Shown: positions 26,261-35,668, counted from the stretch's first letter. The stretch: 64,000 bases of DNA from Pseudoalteromonas xiamenensis (GCF_042431545.1 NZ_JBHLYX010000008.1); one strand, 5' to 3'. Notes: generated by a model from the sequence alone, not told the origin. Translations and numbers: made by a program.

Positions 26261-26275
26261 GATATAATTTATATC
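26261..26275. promoter_or_regulatory. Perfect palindrome upstream of the sulfide operon
   Basis: GATATAA-T-TTATATC is a perfect 7-1-7 inverted repeat, 23 bp before the dioxygenase start codon. It is AT-rich and would overlap a promoter, as operators of BigR/SqrR-type ArsR repressors do. No such repressor gene is in the window. Confidence 0.55.
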
Positions 26276-26489
26276 ATTTAGAAATATAGATTAGCAATTA
26301 AACAAGTCAACTTTTTAGCTCGACGATATTTAGTCCACTGAAAACACCTAGAACAAAATTCTACGCTTTAACACTCAAAAACATTTTTACGGCATCTGAT
26401 AACAGATACAAAGGCCCGAAATCCGTACACTTCGCCCTTCTAATTTGTTCGTATGAACGCGTTTTTTGAACCTTCAACTTGGGATCTCT

Positions 26490-27032
26490 ATGAAAAATCT
26501 ATTGGGTTGCGTATTAGCATTGACCTCTTGCACCACTTTAGCCAACTGGGGCGTTACTGGTGATATCACAAACATGCGAATTGAGAAGCAAAACGCGCAG
26601 ATTGTAACTGCAGGTGTTTCCTTTGATATTCCAACTGACTTTCAATCCATAAAAATCGTCCCAATATTAAGATTTGGTACAGGTATTAATAGTTTTGGTT
26701 ACACAGAAACTGAGGATGGAAAGCCGGTTCTTGCGAGGGATGGTAAGCCAGTTCGTCACAATATATCGGTTGATTATTTTGCGGCACTTAGCATTCGCTC
26801 TACCTATCAGGCTACTGAAGCTTTTTCGATTTTTGTACAGCCAACTTACGCGCGGACAATTGGTGACGTCAAACAAGTTGGAACGAAAAATAAGGCAAGT
26901 TATCAAGCGAATGACAACGGATTTGGTATTGGCTTCGGGTATAAAGTAGGCCAACATTCTAATATCGAAATCAGCTATGAAGATTTTGATGAAATGTCGC
27001 TAGTAAACTTGAGCTACCGATATATTTTTTAA
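26490..27032 (+). CDS. Small outer-membrane beta-barrel protein
   Basis: 180 residues from the ATG at 26490 (GGGAT upstream), preferred over the one at 26466. The signal peptide ends near 'TTLANWG'. The rest alternates amphipathic strands and short turns, ending in the aromatic '...LVNLSYRYIF' typical of barrels inserted by the Bam complex. It looks like an OmpW/OmpA-type eight-strand barrel of unknown role. A terminator follows. Its neighbours are unrelated in function. Confidence 0.72.
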   Translation: MKNLLGCVLALTSCTTLANWGVTGDITNMRIEKQNAQIVTAGVSFDIPTDFQSIKIVPILRFGTGINSFGYTETEDGKPVLARDGKPVRHNISVDYFAALSIRSTYQATEAFSIFVQPTYARTIGDVKQVGTKNKASYQANDNGFGIGFGYKVGQHSNIEISYEDFDEMSLVNLSYRYIF

Positions 27033-27050
27033 CTGACACTAACCCCTTCA

Positions 27051-27073
27051 AAGCCTCGAAAGAGGCTTTTTTA
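27051..27073 (+). terminator. Rho-independent terminator after the barrel gene
   Basis: AAGCCTC (27051-27057) pairs with GAGGCTT (27062-27068) around a GAAA tetraloop, followed by a T-rich tract. Confidence 0.92.
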
Positions 27074-27097
27074 TTTTTACATTTTAAATATCATAAT

Positions 27098-27125
27098 AAA
27101 AAAGCCCATTATAATAATGAGCTTT
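27098..27125 (-). terminator. Rho-independent terminator for the thiol peroxidase genes
   Basis: Read on the minus strand, an 11-bp AT-rich stem (AAAGCTCATTA paired with TAATGGGCTTT, one G-U) is followed by TTTTTT. It lies just after the stop of the exported peroxidase gene. Confidence 0.75.
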
Positions 27126-27153
27126 GAACATCATCCCAATTAGATCAAGATAT

Positions 27154-27759
27154 TTACTTAAGTGCGATAGCGACGGCTTCTTCGAGATTCGGCAACGAAG
27201 TCAATTCAGGTACTCGCTGAATATGTTTGACCTTACCTTTGGCGTCTACAACCACAATACTTCTCGTCAAAAGGCCCAATTCTGAAATTAACATTCCTGT
27301 TTGTTGACCAAATACATGATCTTTTGCATCTGATAAGTAAATTGTATTTGTCAGTCCTTGAGCTTTAATAAATCGTTGCTGAGCAAACACGGTATCGGCA
27401 CTAATTGCGACAATGTCCACACGACTTGCAATGTCAGGGTTGGATTTAATAAAGGCTTCTAACTCTTGTGCTTGCTGAACGCACACTGGCGTGTCTACAG
27501 ACGCCAATACATTGAAAATACGTGCTTTACCGCCAACGCCGGTATCAAACAAGCTTAACTCGCTGGTTTGCAAAAGCATTGATGGAAAATCATCACCTAC
27601 TTTTAATGTTTTTCCTGCTAAATGAAAAACATTCTTTTGCTCCAACGTTACCGTTTGCGAGTCACCAGTTTGAGCATGTTCAGACGTAGTCGGAAACTCG
27701 AAGGCTTGAACATACATACATGATAAGCCGACCGCCAATAGAGAAACTAGGCCTCGCAT
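27154..27759 (-). CDS. Exported thiol peroxidase paralogue lacking the resolving cysteine
   Basis: 201 residues with an N-terminal hydrophobic leader (~1-19) that includes a Cys. The peroxidatic motif is 'SVDTPVCVQQAQELEAF', matching Tpx CP. At the usual resolving-Cys position the sequence reads FAQQRFI where the companion enzyme has FAISRFC, so CR is replaced by Ile. The enzyme would then be one-Cys and depend on an outside thiol reductant. It overlaps the second tpx gene by 13 nt and is the distal gene of the pair. The periplasmic location is inferred from the leader. Confidence 0.85.
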   Translation of the reverse strand: MRGLVSLLAVGLSCMYVQAFEFPTTSEHAQTGDSQTVTLEQKNVFHLAGKTLKVGDDFPSMLLQTSELSLFDTGVGGKARIFNVLASVDTPVCVQQAQELEAFIKSNPDIASRVDIVAISADTVFAQQRFIKAQGLTNTIYLSDAKDHVFGQQTGMLISELGLLTRSIVVVDAKGKVKHIQRVPELTSLPNLEEAVAIALK

Positions 27760-28265
27760 TGTGACGCTCTCAGTGCATTAATTGCCAGATCGTAATTTGG
27801 TTCATGAGTAATTTCGCTCACAAGTTCACAATGTGTAACGTAGCCGTTGGCATCCAAGACAACAACCATGCGGGCTGCCAAGCCTCTCAAAATGCCTTTT
27901 TCAATACCACAGCCAAGAATGTCTAGAAACTCAGGATGTCGGAAACAGGACGCAATGACGACATTCTCCAGTCCTTCGTCGGCACAAAAGCGACTAATTG
28001 CAAAAGGCAGATCGGCTGAAATACATAGCACAACAGTATCATCATGTTGAGAAACCATTTTATTAAACTTAATGGTACTTTGTGCGCAAATTGGCGTATC
28101 AATACTTGGGAAAATATTCAGAATGACCTGCTTTCCTCTATATTGTTCAAGGGTAATCTCTCCAAGATTAGCGGCACACAATGTAAAATCTGGTGCTAAT
28201 GCGCCAACTTGTGGAATATCTCCACCAATAAATACAGGGTCGCCCTGAAATGTTACAATATTCAT
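27747..28265 (-). CDS. tpx: Thiol peroxidase (Tpx, atypical two-Cys)
   Basis: 172 residues from the ATG at 28265 (GAGG upstream; a further in-frame ATG at 28277 overlaps that site). The motif 'NIFPSIDTPICAQSTIKFNK' carries the peroxidatic Cys and 'LPFAISRFCADEGL' the resolving Cys, the layout of E. coli Tpx. 'GLAARMVVVLDANGYV' is also characteristic. It reduces lipid and other hydroperoxides using thioredoxin. It has no signal peptide, so it is cytoplasmic. It overlaps the exported paralogue, forming a two-compartment pair. Confidence 0.93.
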   Translation of the reverse strand: MNIVTFQGDPVFIGGDIPQVGALAPDFTLCAANLGEITLEQYRGKQVILNIFPSIDTPICAQSTIKFNKMVSQHDDTVVLCISADLPFAISRFCADEGLENVVIASCFRHPEFLDILGCGIEKGILRGLAARMVVVLDANGYVTHCELVSEITHEPNYDLAINALRASQCEA

Positions 28266-28574
28266 ACTATACCTCATTATTAATGAAGCACCATTTTACT
28301 AACCGAACAAGTTTAATCTGTTTTATTTTGTTACATTATAAATAAAAACACATAATCAAATTTAAGCATTATTAAATAAGAAAAATTAATTTAAAAATTA
28401 AAAGAAACTGCCGTTCCCCTACCCATCCATTAATCGAAAAGTTAAGTTACAATTTAAAATTAAACTTTTGTTGATGTTTCGAAAACAAATATTTAACATC
28501 ACTTTACTTTGTCAGACCTTAGTTCGTTGCTGTTCTACAAAGCAAACACAGGAAAACAATAAAAGGAAAATTTT

Positions 28575-29570
28575 ATGAAAAACACATTTAGACTTTCGTC
28601 AATCGCGTCAGTAGTTGCACTGGCATTTTCATTGAACGTGACGGCTGCGGAGTCAGCCGTATCACCGGTCCAACATGATGTATATCTTGATAATCAAGAA
28701 ATGAGCACGATGGTTGTAGACCCTGTCACGACAAGCATTGTTGCGTCATGGTTACTTGATCAAGCAAAGGGGGCCATCGCAAGCCAAGCAAAAAGTTTTA
28801 TTAAAAATTTATTGTTTGGTAGCGGTGAATCAACAGGCCCAGCTATCGTTCGTTTGCATGAAGAAGATTTGCAAAAAATCGAGAACATGATTACTGACGT
28901 CATCATCACGGATGCGGTCTACGATGCAAAAAGCCAATTAAATGGTTTTGGAACAACATTTGAGTATTACCAAGATTCTTTAAATTCAGGTCGCTTTGAT
29001 TCTGCGATTTTAAGTAGCCTATTAAACTACGTAAATACATTGCGTTATCACCGTGCATACGACTTAGGCTACAACTCTAATGCCTATGCGCTAACGACAT
29101 CTTACTCGTTAATGGCGTCACTTAATGTAACTGTACTTACTGAGCGTTACGTTAATGGCTATGTTTCGCAAAGTTTTGTTCGCTCTCAAGCTAAAGCGAT
29201 GGCATCGACACTCTCAAGTTTAGGTGCAGCGGTTGATTCTAAAGCAAGCAAAATAGGCTACGTTCGTACCTTTGGTAACGGTTGCTGGGGTACACTGTCA
29301 CAAGATAAAGAAATGCATCAGATGGATGTCGAAGCGGAGCAAACGTTCTCAATCGAGGGTCGTGAAGTTCAGCCAATGGCGCCACAAGGCTGTATCGTAC
29401 AAGCTCTATTTCCTGGCAAACCTTATAAAACTTGGGATGCCGAAATCTTAGGTCGTTTAGAAGCAGAAGAACTCGCCTACGACTATTTGGCGACTTTACG
29501 TACACAGTACGCCAATGAAATCAAAGGCGAAAACTACTCGCAAATTCTAACTAAACTAAACTCCCTGTAG
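28575..29570 (+). CDS. Secreted protein of unknown family
   Basis: 331 residues with a clear signal peptide (to about VTAAES, residue 26) and an AAGGAA ribosome site. After a short acidic linker comes a hydrophobic, alanine-rich stretch near residues 52-72 ('SIVASWLLDQAKGAIASQAK'), then a largely helical body with many Ser, Tyr and Ala. Two cysteines ('GNGCWG' and 'PQGCIVQ') in the C-terminal third could form a disulfide. No recognised domain. A long helical secreted protein with an amphipathic hydrophobic segment could be membrane-active, but nothing proves this. Confidence 0.7.
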   Translation: MKNTFRLSSIASVVALAFSLNVTAAESAVSPVQHDVYLDNQEMSTMVVDPVTTSIVASWLLDQAKGAIASQAKSFIKNLLFGSGESTGPAIVRLHEEDLQKIENMITDVIITDAVYDAKSQLNGFGTTFEYYQDSLNSGRFDSAILSSLLNYVNTLRYHRAYDLGYNSNAYALTTSYSLMASLNVTVLTERYVNGYVSQSFVRSQAKAMASTLSSLGAAVDSKASKIGYVRTFGNGCWGTLSQDKEMHQMDVEAEQTFSIEGREVQPMAPQGCIVQALFPGKPYKTWDAEILGRLEAEELAYDYLATLRTQYANEIKGENYSQILTKLNSL

Positions 29571-29653
29571 GCTAAGCGCCTCATTGTGGATAATTGAGCC
29601 AGAGGCTTTTGCCCTGGCTCGCATCCTATAAGAAGCCTGGAGTTTCGTTTGAT

Positions 29654-30541
29654 TTATGATTTTAATAACTTAATTAAGTCCGCAATCCCTGGGTGCAGAC
29701 GTTTATCTTGGCAATAAAAATAGTAATCGACCGTTGGTAAAGCTTGCTCAATACTCGCAAAATGGATGTCCTGCTGATACTTTGATGAAAGTGATTTAGG
29801 AACAATTGCACAACCGATTTGATTGGCAACCAAGGCGAGCGTAGCTGATTTTGTCCTCACCTTTTGAACTAATTTTGGCGTGACACCAACCGAATCAAAC
29901 ACCGCGTAAATTTCGTCATAGAGTTCAGGATGAAGCTCCCGAGGGTAGCCAATATAAGGTTTGTCTTTAAGTTGCGACAAACAAACATGGTCGCCAAACT
30001 CGCTCCAAGATTTTGGTACTGCCAATACATATGGTTCGCGCTTCAAAAGATACAAATGTTCTTCAGGTAAATTCATTTCATGCAGTCGAATAACGGCGGC
30101 ATCAATCAGCTTATTATGGCACTTTGCCAGTAATTGTTGCGTTGTTCCTTCTTCTAGGTGGATCACATCATTCGGCCTTAGTTGACGAAATGCCATCATG
30201 CGCGGTGCAATTAAAATATCAATGGCAAGCCCAATAGCACCTAAGCGTAGTGGCGCATTATCAACGTCTGATTGAGCACGGATATACAGCATTAACTCGC
30301 TATGTGCCTCTAAAACCCGACCCGCTTGTTGTACTATGCGCTCGCCCTGAGGCGTCAATTTAACCTGACGAGTTGAGCGTTCAAACAACTGGATATTAAA
30401 GCTTTCTTCGATCTTTTTAATTTGCTGGCTCAATGGCGGTTGTGCGATGTTCAGTCGCTCAGCCGCGCGGCTAAAATTCAATTCTTGTGCAACGGTGACC
30501 AAGTATTTTAACTTTTTGAGGTCCAACTGATTTATATCCAT
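29654..30541 (-). CDS. LysR-family transcriptional regulator
   Basis: 295 residues. HTH ('ELNFSRAAERLNIAQPPLSQ') and linker ('FNIQLFERSTRQVKLTPQG') match the BenM/CatM/AlsR-type LTTRs that bind aromatic or small-acid effectors. The C-terminal effector domain is complete. It diverges from the esterase gene with about 86 bp between starts, so the esterase may be its target. The immediate upstream region has no strong ribosome site. Confidence 0.92.
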   Translation of the reverse strand: MDINQLDLKKLKYLVTVAQELNFSRAAERLNIAQPPLSQQIKKIEESFNIQLFERSTRQVKLTPQGERIVQQAGRVLEAHSELMLYIRAQSDVDNAPLRLGAIGLAIDILIAPRMMAFRQLRPNDVIHLEEGTTQQLLAKCHNKLIDAAVIRLHEMNLPEEHLYLLKREPYVLAVPKSWSEFGDHVCLSQLKDKPYIGYPRELHPELYDEIYAVFDSVGVTPKLVQKVRTKSATLALVANQIGCAIVPKSLSSKYQQDIHFASIEQALPTVDYYFYCQDKRLHPGIADLIKLLKS

Positions 30542-30627
30542 AAAATATAAATACCATGATTCTATATATTTGTTTTCTATTTAACTTACCTTTAGTGTTT
30601 AAAGCAATGACAAAATAGGTGTTAGAA

Positions 30628-31719
30628 ATGACAAAACTACTCTCCATTTTTTTGCTGTTTGCGTTGCTTTGTAGCCCCTTTGTAAATGCAAAATTAGAAC
30701 GCCATACATACTATTCAAAATCGATTGAAAACAATGTAATTGGCACAAATCCCGATCGGGTCATCAGTGTCTATTTACCAGCAAGTTACGACGATACACC
30801 AAACAAAATTTACCCTGTTGTCTATTTTCTTGGTGCCTACAGTTGGTCCAATGATTTTGCACTTCCAATGGAGAAACGCATTGACCGCTTCGGTGTCAAA
30901 AATCAACCTATCGAGTTTATTGTGGTGATGCTAGATGGCGATACGCCTCTGCGAGGCAGTTTTTACGTTAACTCGAAGGCGCATGGCTATTTTGAAGATT
31001 TCATCATGTCAGAGGCGATTCCTTGGGTGCGAAGTCATTTCAGGGTCACCCAGAACCCAAGTCTTACGGCAATAGCAGGCTACTCAATGGGTGGCACAGG
31101 AGCGTTGCGACTTGCCACTCGATATCCAACCCAATTTGGGCATGTTTACGCGTTAAGTCCTGGAGTGTTTAATAAAACAGGCCTTGAGGATTCGTTTCTT
31201 TCGAATAAATCGGCAATAGAGCACTACAACACCTTTCGCCAACACTATGCGAAGGTTGACGATAAATTGGCATTCATGAGTAAGGAATTCGCCCCATTCC
31301 AAGGTGATAAACTTTGGGATAATGGCGATGAAAATAGCGATTATGCCTTTATTCTGGCCTACGGAGGCGCTTTTGCAAGCCGTCCAAATGAGGCTTTTGG
31401 CATACATTACTCAGAGGAAAAAGGGGCCTACCCTAAATGGCAAGCTGGATTCGGCGACATCCTAACTATGTATATGTCCTCTTCCGTGCTCGATAACCTG
31501 AATTCAGTCGTGATTGAGGTTGGAGACCATGATGAGTTTCGTTGGATCACAAATGGATGCGTAACGTTAAAAGTGGCCAGCGAAGAAGCTGACAGCATAG
31601 TCAAAGTCAATGTCTTTGAAGGCGATCATGGTGACCATTTCGGACAGCGGATTGAGCAAAGCATGTTGCCACATTTTGTAAAAGTGCTCTCGCAAAGCAC
31701 AATCACCACATCGAATTAA
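30628..31719 (+). CDS. Secreted esterase-D-type alpha/beta hydrolase
   Basis: 363 residues from the ATG at 30628; the longer frame starts at a GTG and has no better ribosome site. The signal peptide ends near 'CSPFVNAK'. The nucleophile elbow is GYSMGG ('IAGYSMGGTGALRLATRYP', near residue 150). An acid (D in 'VEVGDHDEF') and a His near the end ('FEGDHGDHF') complete a plausible triad. This is the putative esterase (esterase D/feruloyl-esterase-like) family. The natural substrate is unknown. It probably cleaves ester side groups of exogenous polymers or small esters. Confidence 0.85.
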   Translation: MTKLLSIFLLFALLCSPFVNAKLERHTYYSKSIENNVIGTNPDRVISVYLPASYDDTPNKIYPVVYFLGAYSWSNDFALPMEKRIDRFGVKNQPIEFIVVMLDGDTPLRGSFYVNSKAHGYFEDFIMSEAIPWVRSHFRVTQNPSLTAIAGYSMGGTGALRLATRYPTQFGHVYALSPGVFNKTGLEDSFLSNKSAIEHYNTFRQHYAKVDDKLAFMSKEFAPFQGDKLWDNGDENSDYAFILAYGGAFASRPNEAFGIHYSEEKGAYPKWQAGFGDILTMYMSSSVLDNLNSVVIEVGDHDEFRWITNGCVTLKVASEEADSIVKVNVFEGDHGDHFGQRIEQSMLPHFVKVLSQSTITTSN

Positions 31720-31744
31720 CCATTGAACAAAGTCAACCAGAAAA

Positions 31745-31776
31745 GTCGGTATTACGTTAGTTCACGTAATACCGAC
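31745..31776. terminator. Long perfect stem-loop between convergent esterase and chitinase genes
   Basis: GTCGGTATTACGT pairs perfectly (13 bp) with ACGTAATACCGAC around a 6-nt loop. No T-tract follows on either strand, so it may protect or process the mRNA 3' ends rather than terminate by itself. Confidence 0.6.
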
Positions 31777-31795
31777 GTGCAATATCAGCGCAGAA

Positions 31796-34357
31796 TTACT
31801 GCCCTTGGTTCATTTGAGTGAGTTTATCGCCGATAGGTTTTGAAAAATTATAACCATCGAATTTGTCCCAATTGATTGACCAGGTCATTACTCCACCAAA
31901 TTGCGAATACGACTTAGATGGCTTTATTGACCCGCATTGCATTCCTTTGGTTAAGCAATCTAGTGCCGCGATAATATTCGCTGTTGGTGCTTGACCCGAA
32001 TTTGCCGATTTAGGACCTGAGGGTAAACCGATTGCGACTTGGTCGTCACGCAGAGGCGCAAATTGTTGACCGTTTGCTAGTGTAAAACCTTCCACCAGCA
32101 TTTTCGCGTGTGCAACCATCATATTTACCGAACCTTCTGGTGCACTACCCGCTTCATATGGGTTAGGTAAACCGCCATTGTTGTACAATTGCACATGAAG
32201 CAAATCAAGCATATCGCGCAGCTCATCTATCAAAGGAATATAAGCCCCCCAAATCCCAGAATACGCAATCATACCGCCATGAACATAAGGATGCTCCGGT
32301 GCCATGGTAAGGAACATATCACCACCTATGTTCTGCTCTATCTTTTTCAATGCACGCGGCAAACGCGCTTGAATTTGTGAACCATGTACAAGGTTTGAGC
32401 CGCTCTCTAAATCGATATCTAAGCCATCAAATCCCCATTCATTGATAATCGCCGTTAGACTACTTACAAAGTTTGCTTCATCTGCATCGGTATTGAGTGT
32501 AATCGTTCCTTCTGCACCACCTAAGCTCAGTACAATTACTTTGCCTTGTGCTTGTAGGGCTTTTACATCATTTTTGAATTTAACCGGGTCAATCGCAGGG
32601 CAAGTTGAGTGGATATCTTGAACAAACGGCGTGAAATGTACTGTACCGCTAGAGTTTCGATCATTTTCTGCAAACGCAATATCGATTACATCCCAAGCAG
32701 GCGAAATATCTGAAAGTGGAATTGGGCAGCCCGCTGGATTAACGAAGTTGTGCCAATAGCCAATGAGCTTATGTGTTTTACCAATTGGCGCGTTAACGAC
32801 CTCAACCGATACACCTTGGCTTGATGCTTCATTCCCTGCATCATCTTTGGCTTTTGTCGATAACGTTACGTTGCCAATTGCCGCCGGTGTATAAGCCCAT
32901 TGATAAGGTAACGTGGTGTCCGTACCGAGCAGCAAACCATTGGCAAAGAACTGTACTTGTGAGATTTGACCTGCAAATGCCGATGCATCTGCTTGCAATT
33001 GCACTGTTTTACCCAGTACTAAACGACTCCCTGCGCTTGGTGCCGTTAATGAAGTTACAACCGATTGATCGGTAACGACAACTTGTTGTGTGCTTTCACC
33101 AACATTACCCTCATTATCAGTCGCTTGGGCTTTTAAGGTTACGTTGCCAACACGGGTTGGTGTCCAGTCAAATAGTAATGAGCTTTGACTTACTTGCGTA
33201 AGCAACGTGTCGTTTACAAAGACGGCCAACTGGCTCACTTGTCCATCGGCGTCATTGGCCGTCACTTGGATTTTAGTCACTGCGTTTTTCAATATTGTGC
33301 TGTCCGGCGCTGGTGTTTGAAACTGAACAGTAGGCACAGCTGCACACAAACCACTTTCCGTCCATGCATCTTTCCAATATTGGCCAGTTCCTGGTTCATA
33401 AGCCCAAGCAGCATTAGAGCTACACCAGCCAGCAACATCACAACGATATTTAAAGTTGTTATGTGCGACAAATTGCCCTGCACTATATGCCTGTCCTGCA
33501 ACGTAACTTGCAAGGCCAGCACAACCACCAGACTGCTGTTCCACCACTTTTACTGAAACGCTGGACATTGTCGTTGCATCTTTATCGTCTGTCGCAATGA
33601 CTTTTAATGTCTGGCTTCCAACGGTGTTTGCTTGCCAATCTATTAGATATGGTGATTTATTGAGTGTCGCAAGAAGTGTATCACCCAACCAAAACGTGAC
33701 CGATTTAACACTCCCGTCGCTATCCGATGCCTCCGCTTGAATACTGACCGTGCTGCCTAGATTAACTTGACTGCCCGATACAGGGTTTTTAATAGAGACC
33801 GTTGGCGGCACATTACCCGATGCTGACTGAACAGAGATATTTACACTCGAGCTTTCTATTGTTGCCCCGTCATTATCCGTTGCTTTAGCAAGCAGTCGGT
33901 GTTGACCAAGCACCGCAGACCAACTGATCTCATAAGGTGTTTTACTTACTTCCCCGAGCAAATTGCCATCAACATAGAATGCAACATGGGCAATTGAACC
34001 ATCATTATCCGTTGCGGATGCTTTAATGATAACGCTGTCATTTTCGGCCAAAACACTGTTGTCCGTTGGCGAATCAATCGCCACCACAGGAAACTGATTA
34101 CCACCACAGGTCCCTAACACTTTCCAAACATCATACGTATTACTGTTCGTTGCTGGCGTTTGGTTTTGAGTCCACCATTTGGCTTCATAGGCTGTATTTT
34201 GTAGTGTGACTTTGCTGCCTGAGGTATACACTGCATTTTGCTCCCATGTACTGAGACCTGTGCAGTCAAAGGCATAAACGGACGAAGATAGCCCAAGGGT
34301 GACGAGTGTCAAAGCGCTTATCATGGCGTTTTGCGTCGCTTTATTGCGTTGTGTCAT
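31796..34357 (-). CDS. GH18 chitinase with two CBM-like and four Ig-like domains
   Basis: 853 residues from the ATG at 34357, which has AAGGAGT; the open frame upstream is not used. After a signal peptide comes a CBM5/12-like chitin-binding module ('STWEQNAVYTSGSKVTLQ', 'YEAKWWTQNQTP'). Two Ig-like repeats with 'ATDNDG' or 'SDSDG' follow, then a second CBM-like module ('YVAGQAYSAGQFVAHNNF', 'GQYWKDAWTE'), and two more Ig-like repeats. The C-terminal GH18 barrel has the catalytic motif DGLDIDLE, and 'KVIVLSLGGAEGT' matches the SxGG motif. It would hydrolyse chitin outside the cell. Confidence 0.93.
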   Translation of the reverse strand: MTQRNKATQNAMISALTLVTLGLSSSVYAFDCTGLSTWEQNAVYTSGSKVTLQNTAYEAKWWTQNQTPATNSNTYDVWKVLGTCGGNQFPVVAIDSPTDNSVLAENDSVIIKASATDNDGSIAHVAFYVDGNLLGEVSKTPYEISWSAVLGQHRLLAKATDNDGATIESSSVNISVQSASGNVPPTVSIKNPVSGSQVNLGSTVSIQAEASDSDGSVKSVTFWLGDTLLATLNKSPYLIDWQANTVGSQTLKVIATDDKDATTMSSVSVKVVEQQSGGCAGLASYVAGQAYSAGQFVAHNNFKYRCDVAGWCSSNAAWAYEPGTGQYWKDAWTESGLCAAVPTVQFQTPAPDSTILKNAVTKIQVTANDADGQVSQLAVFVNDTLLTQVSQSSLLFDWTPTRVGNVTLKAQATDNEGNVGESTQQVVVTDQSVVTSLTAPSAGSRLVLGKTVQLQADASAFAGQISQVQFFANGLLLGTDTTLPYQWAYTPAAIGNVTLSTKAKDDAGNEASSQGVSVEVVNAPIGKTHKLIGYWHNFVNPAGCPIPLSDISPAWDVIDIAFAENDRNSSGTVHFTPFVQDIHSTCPAIDPVKFKNDVKALQAQGKVIVLSLGGAEGTITLNTDADEANFVSSLTAIINEWGFDGLDIDLESGSNLVHGSQIQARLPRALKKIEQNIGGDMFLTMAPEHPYVHGGMIAYSGIWGAYIPLIDELRDMLDLLHVQLYNNGGLPNPYEAGSAPEGSVNMMVAHAKMLVEGFTLANGQQFAPLRDDQVAIGLPSGPKSANSGQAPTANIIAALDCLTKGMQCGSIKPSKSYSQFGGVMTWSINWDKFDGYNFSKPIGDKLTQMNQGQ

Positions 34358-34560
34358 TATTGACTCCTTTACATGTTTTTGTTCAAAGCTTAACCAGCTT
34401 ATAGGTAAGTAAAGTGTTACGCAATTGAAAATATAAGATTGATAAATGCAATAAAAATGAAGTGAAAATGCGCAAAGACTTTGTGAAAGGTAACGTTGAT
34501 TTGGGAGCAAGTACTCAGGTGAAAGGACTTACTCATTGTGGGCTTAATACGAAAAGGACA

Positions 34561-35046
34561 CTATGGACGTTTAAACGCTTTAATTTTCTCAACAAGTCGG
34601 TCTAATCGCGCATCCAAGCTTTTAATGTCGGTATCAAATGACTTGCTGACTGCATTCATTTCTTCGCTGATGCTCGTTTCCCATTGCGCTCCGGCAAGAT
34701 TGTTATTTGCACTTTGCTTTTTACGCATCAGCGCATCCAATTTTGCATCACGCTGTTTCATCAACCGATTGCGCTTGCCTTCTAGTTGTTCGAACTCTCG
34801 TTTGATTTGCTCCAATTCTACGTACAAATCTACTTGTTCAAGCGTTTTTTGGTGTTTGAGGTTATCGATACTGTCTGCGTGCTCATTGGTCGACATTTTC
34901 GGCGGTGGTGTGATTGTCACCACTTGTTGATTGTCGCCACAGGGAAACTGCGAATACACGACGGTACCGCCATTGTCACATTTATAAACAGAGGACGCTG
35001 TACTGGCTATCCAACTAGAAACCGCAAAAAGTAGAGAAAGAGACAT
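34561..35046 (-). CDS. DUF4124-domain protein with coiled coil
   Basis: 161 residues. A short signal-like start is followed by the DUF4124 motif 'VYKCDNGGTVVYSQFPCGDN', with two cysteines expected to form a disulfide. Residues ~65-155 are charged, heptad-like coiled coil ('QIKREFEQLEGKRNRLMKQR'). These proteins are envelope-located and of unknown role. The ribosome site GGAGTG is present. It is on the same strand as the chitinase but about 200 bp before it, so is probably independent. Confidence 0.82.
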   Translation of the reverse strand: MSLSLLFAVSSWIASTASSVYKCDNGGTVVYSQFPCGDNQQVVTITPPPKMSTNEHADSIDNLKHQKTLEQVDLYVELEQIKREFEQLEGKRNRLMKQRDAKLDALMRKKQSANNNLAGAQWETSISEEMNAVSKSFDTDIKSLDARLDRLVEKIKAFKRP

Positions 35047-35136
35047 ACTTACACTCCATGCATGTTTGTCTTAATTAATTACAGCATACCACACTGACTG
35101 CACTTCGACTGGATTAACTTTGGGGAATACGTAAAG

Positions 35137-35168
35137 CAAAAAAGGAAACTTGAGGTTTCCTTTTTATC
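35137..35168. terminator. Bidirectional Rho-independent terminator
   Basis: AAAGGAAAC (35141-35149) pairs with GTTTCCTTT (35155-35163) across a 5-nt loop, with an A-tract on the left and a T-tract on the right. On the minus strand it ends the DUF3297 gene. Confidence 0.9.
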
Positions 35169-35188
35169 TAACAAGGCAGGAAAGCGAA

Positions 35189-35443
35189 TTACGCTTCGCG
35201 ATAAAATGCCTCTACCGTGCCTTTTGATTTGATAAGCAGTGGCTGACCACGACGGTCTAATGCTTTTGGAGAGGCAATCATTACCCAACCTTCGCTGATG
35301 CAATATTCTTCAACATCAAAACGCTCTTTGCCATTCAAACGAATGCCGATATCGTGCTGAAGTACTTCTTCAGAGTAGAACTTGCTGCGCGGGTTAATTG
35401 ATAGGCGATCTGGTAATGCCGGTAATGTCGTTGTGTCGTTCAT
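35189..35443 (-). CDS. DUF3297 family protein
   Basis: 84 residues, matching DUF3297 over its length ('LPDRLSINPRSKFYSEEVL', 'RLNGKERFDVEEYCISEGWV', 'DRRGQPLLIKSKGTVEAF'). These are small cytoplasmic proteins of unknown function found across proteobacteria as single genes. The terminator follows directly. No partner gene is nearby. Confidence 0.9.
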   Translation of the reverse strand: MNDTTTLPALPDRLSINPRSKFYSEEVLQHDIGIRLNGKERFDVEEYCISEGWVMIASPKALDRRGQPLLIKSKGTVEAFYREA

Positions 35444-35668
35444 TGTGTCTTATCTACTGTAATCAATTGATGACGTGTATTGTAGGTAATCCCATCTTTA
35501 CGCTCAATAGTAATGCGAAACTAAAATCATCCAAAAGAGATTTTGCAGCACAAAATTGATTTCAAGCAGCGTATTGCAGGAATGATGGTCAAATTCTGCT
35601 ATCCTGACTTGGAAATCCCACCTAGTTACACTAGTATGTGACTGTATTTGCCGCTATTTTGTATATAA

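Noticed and set aside
33185..33556. 123-codon open frame on the plus strand
   Set aside because: Antisense to the chitinase gene; its translation is low-complexity and cysteine-rich without family features.
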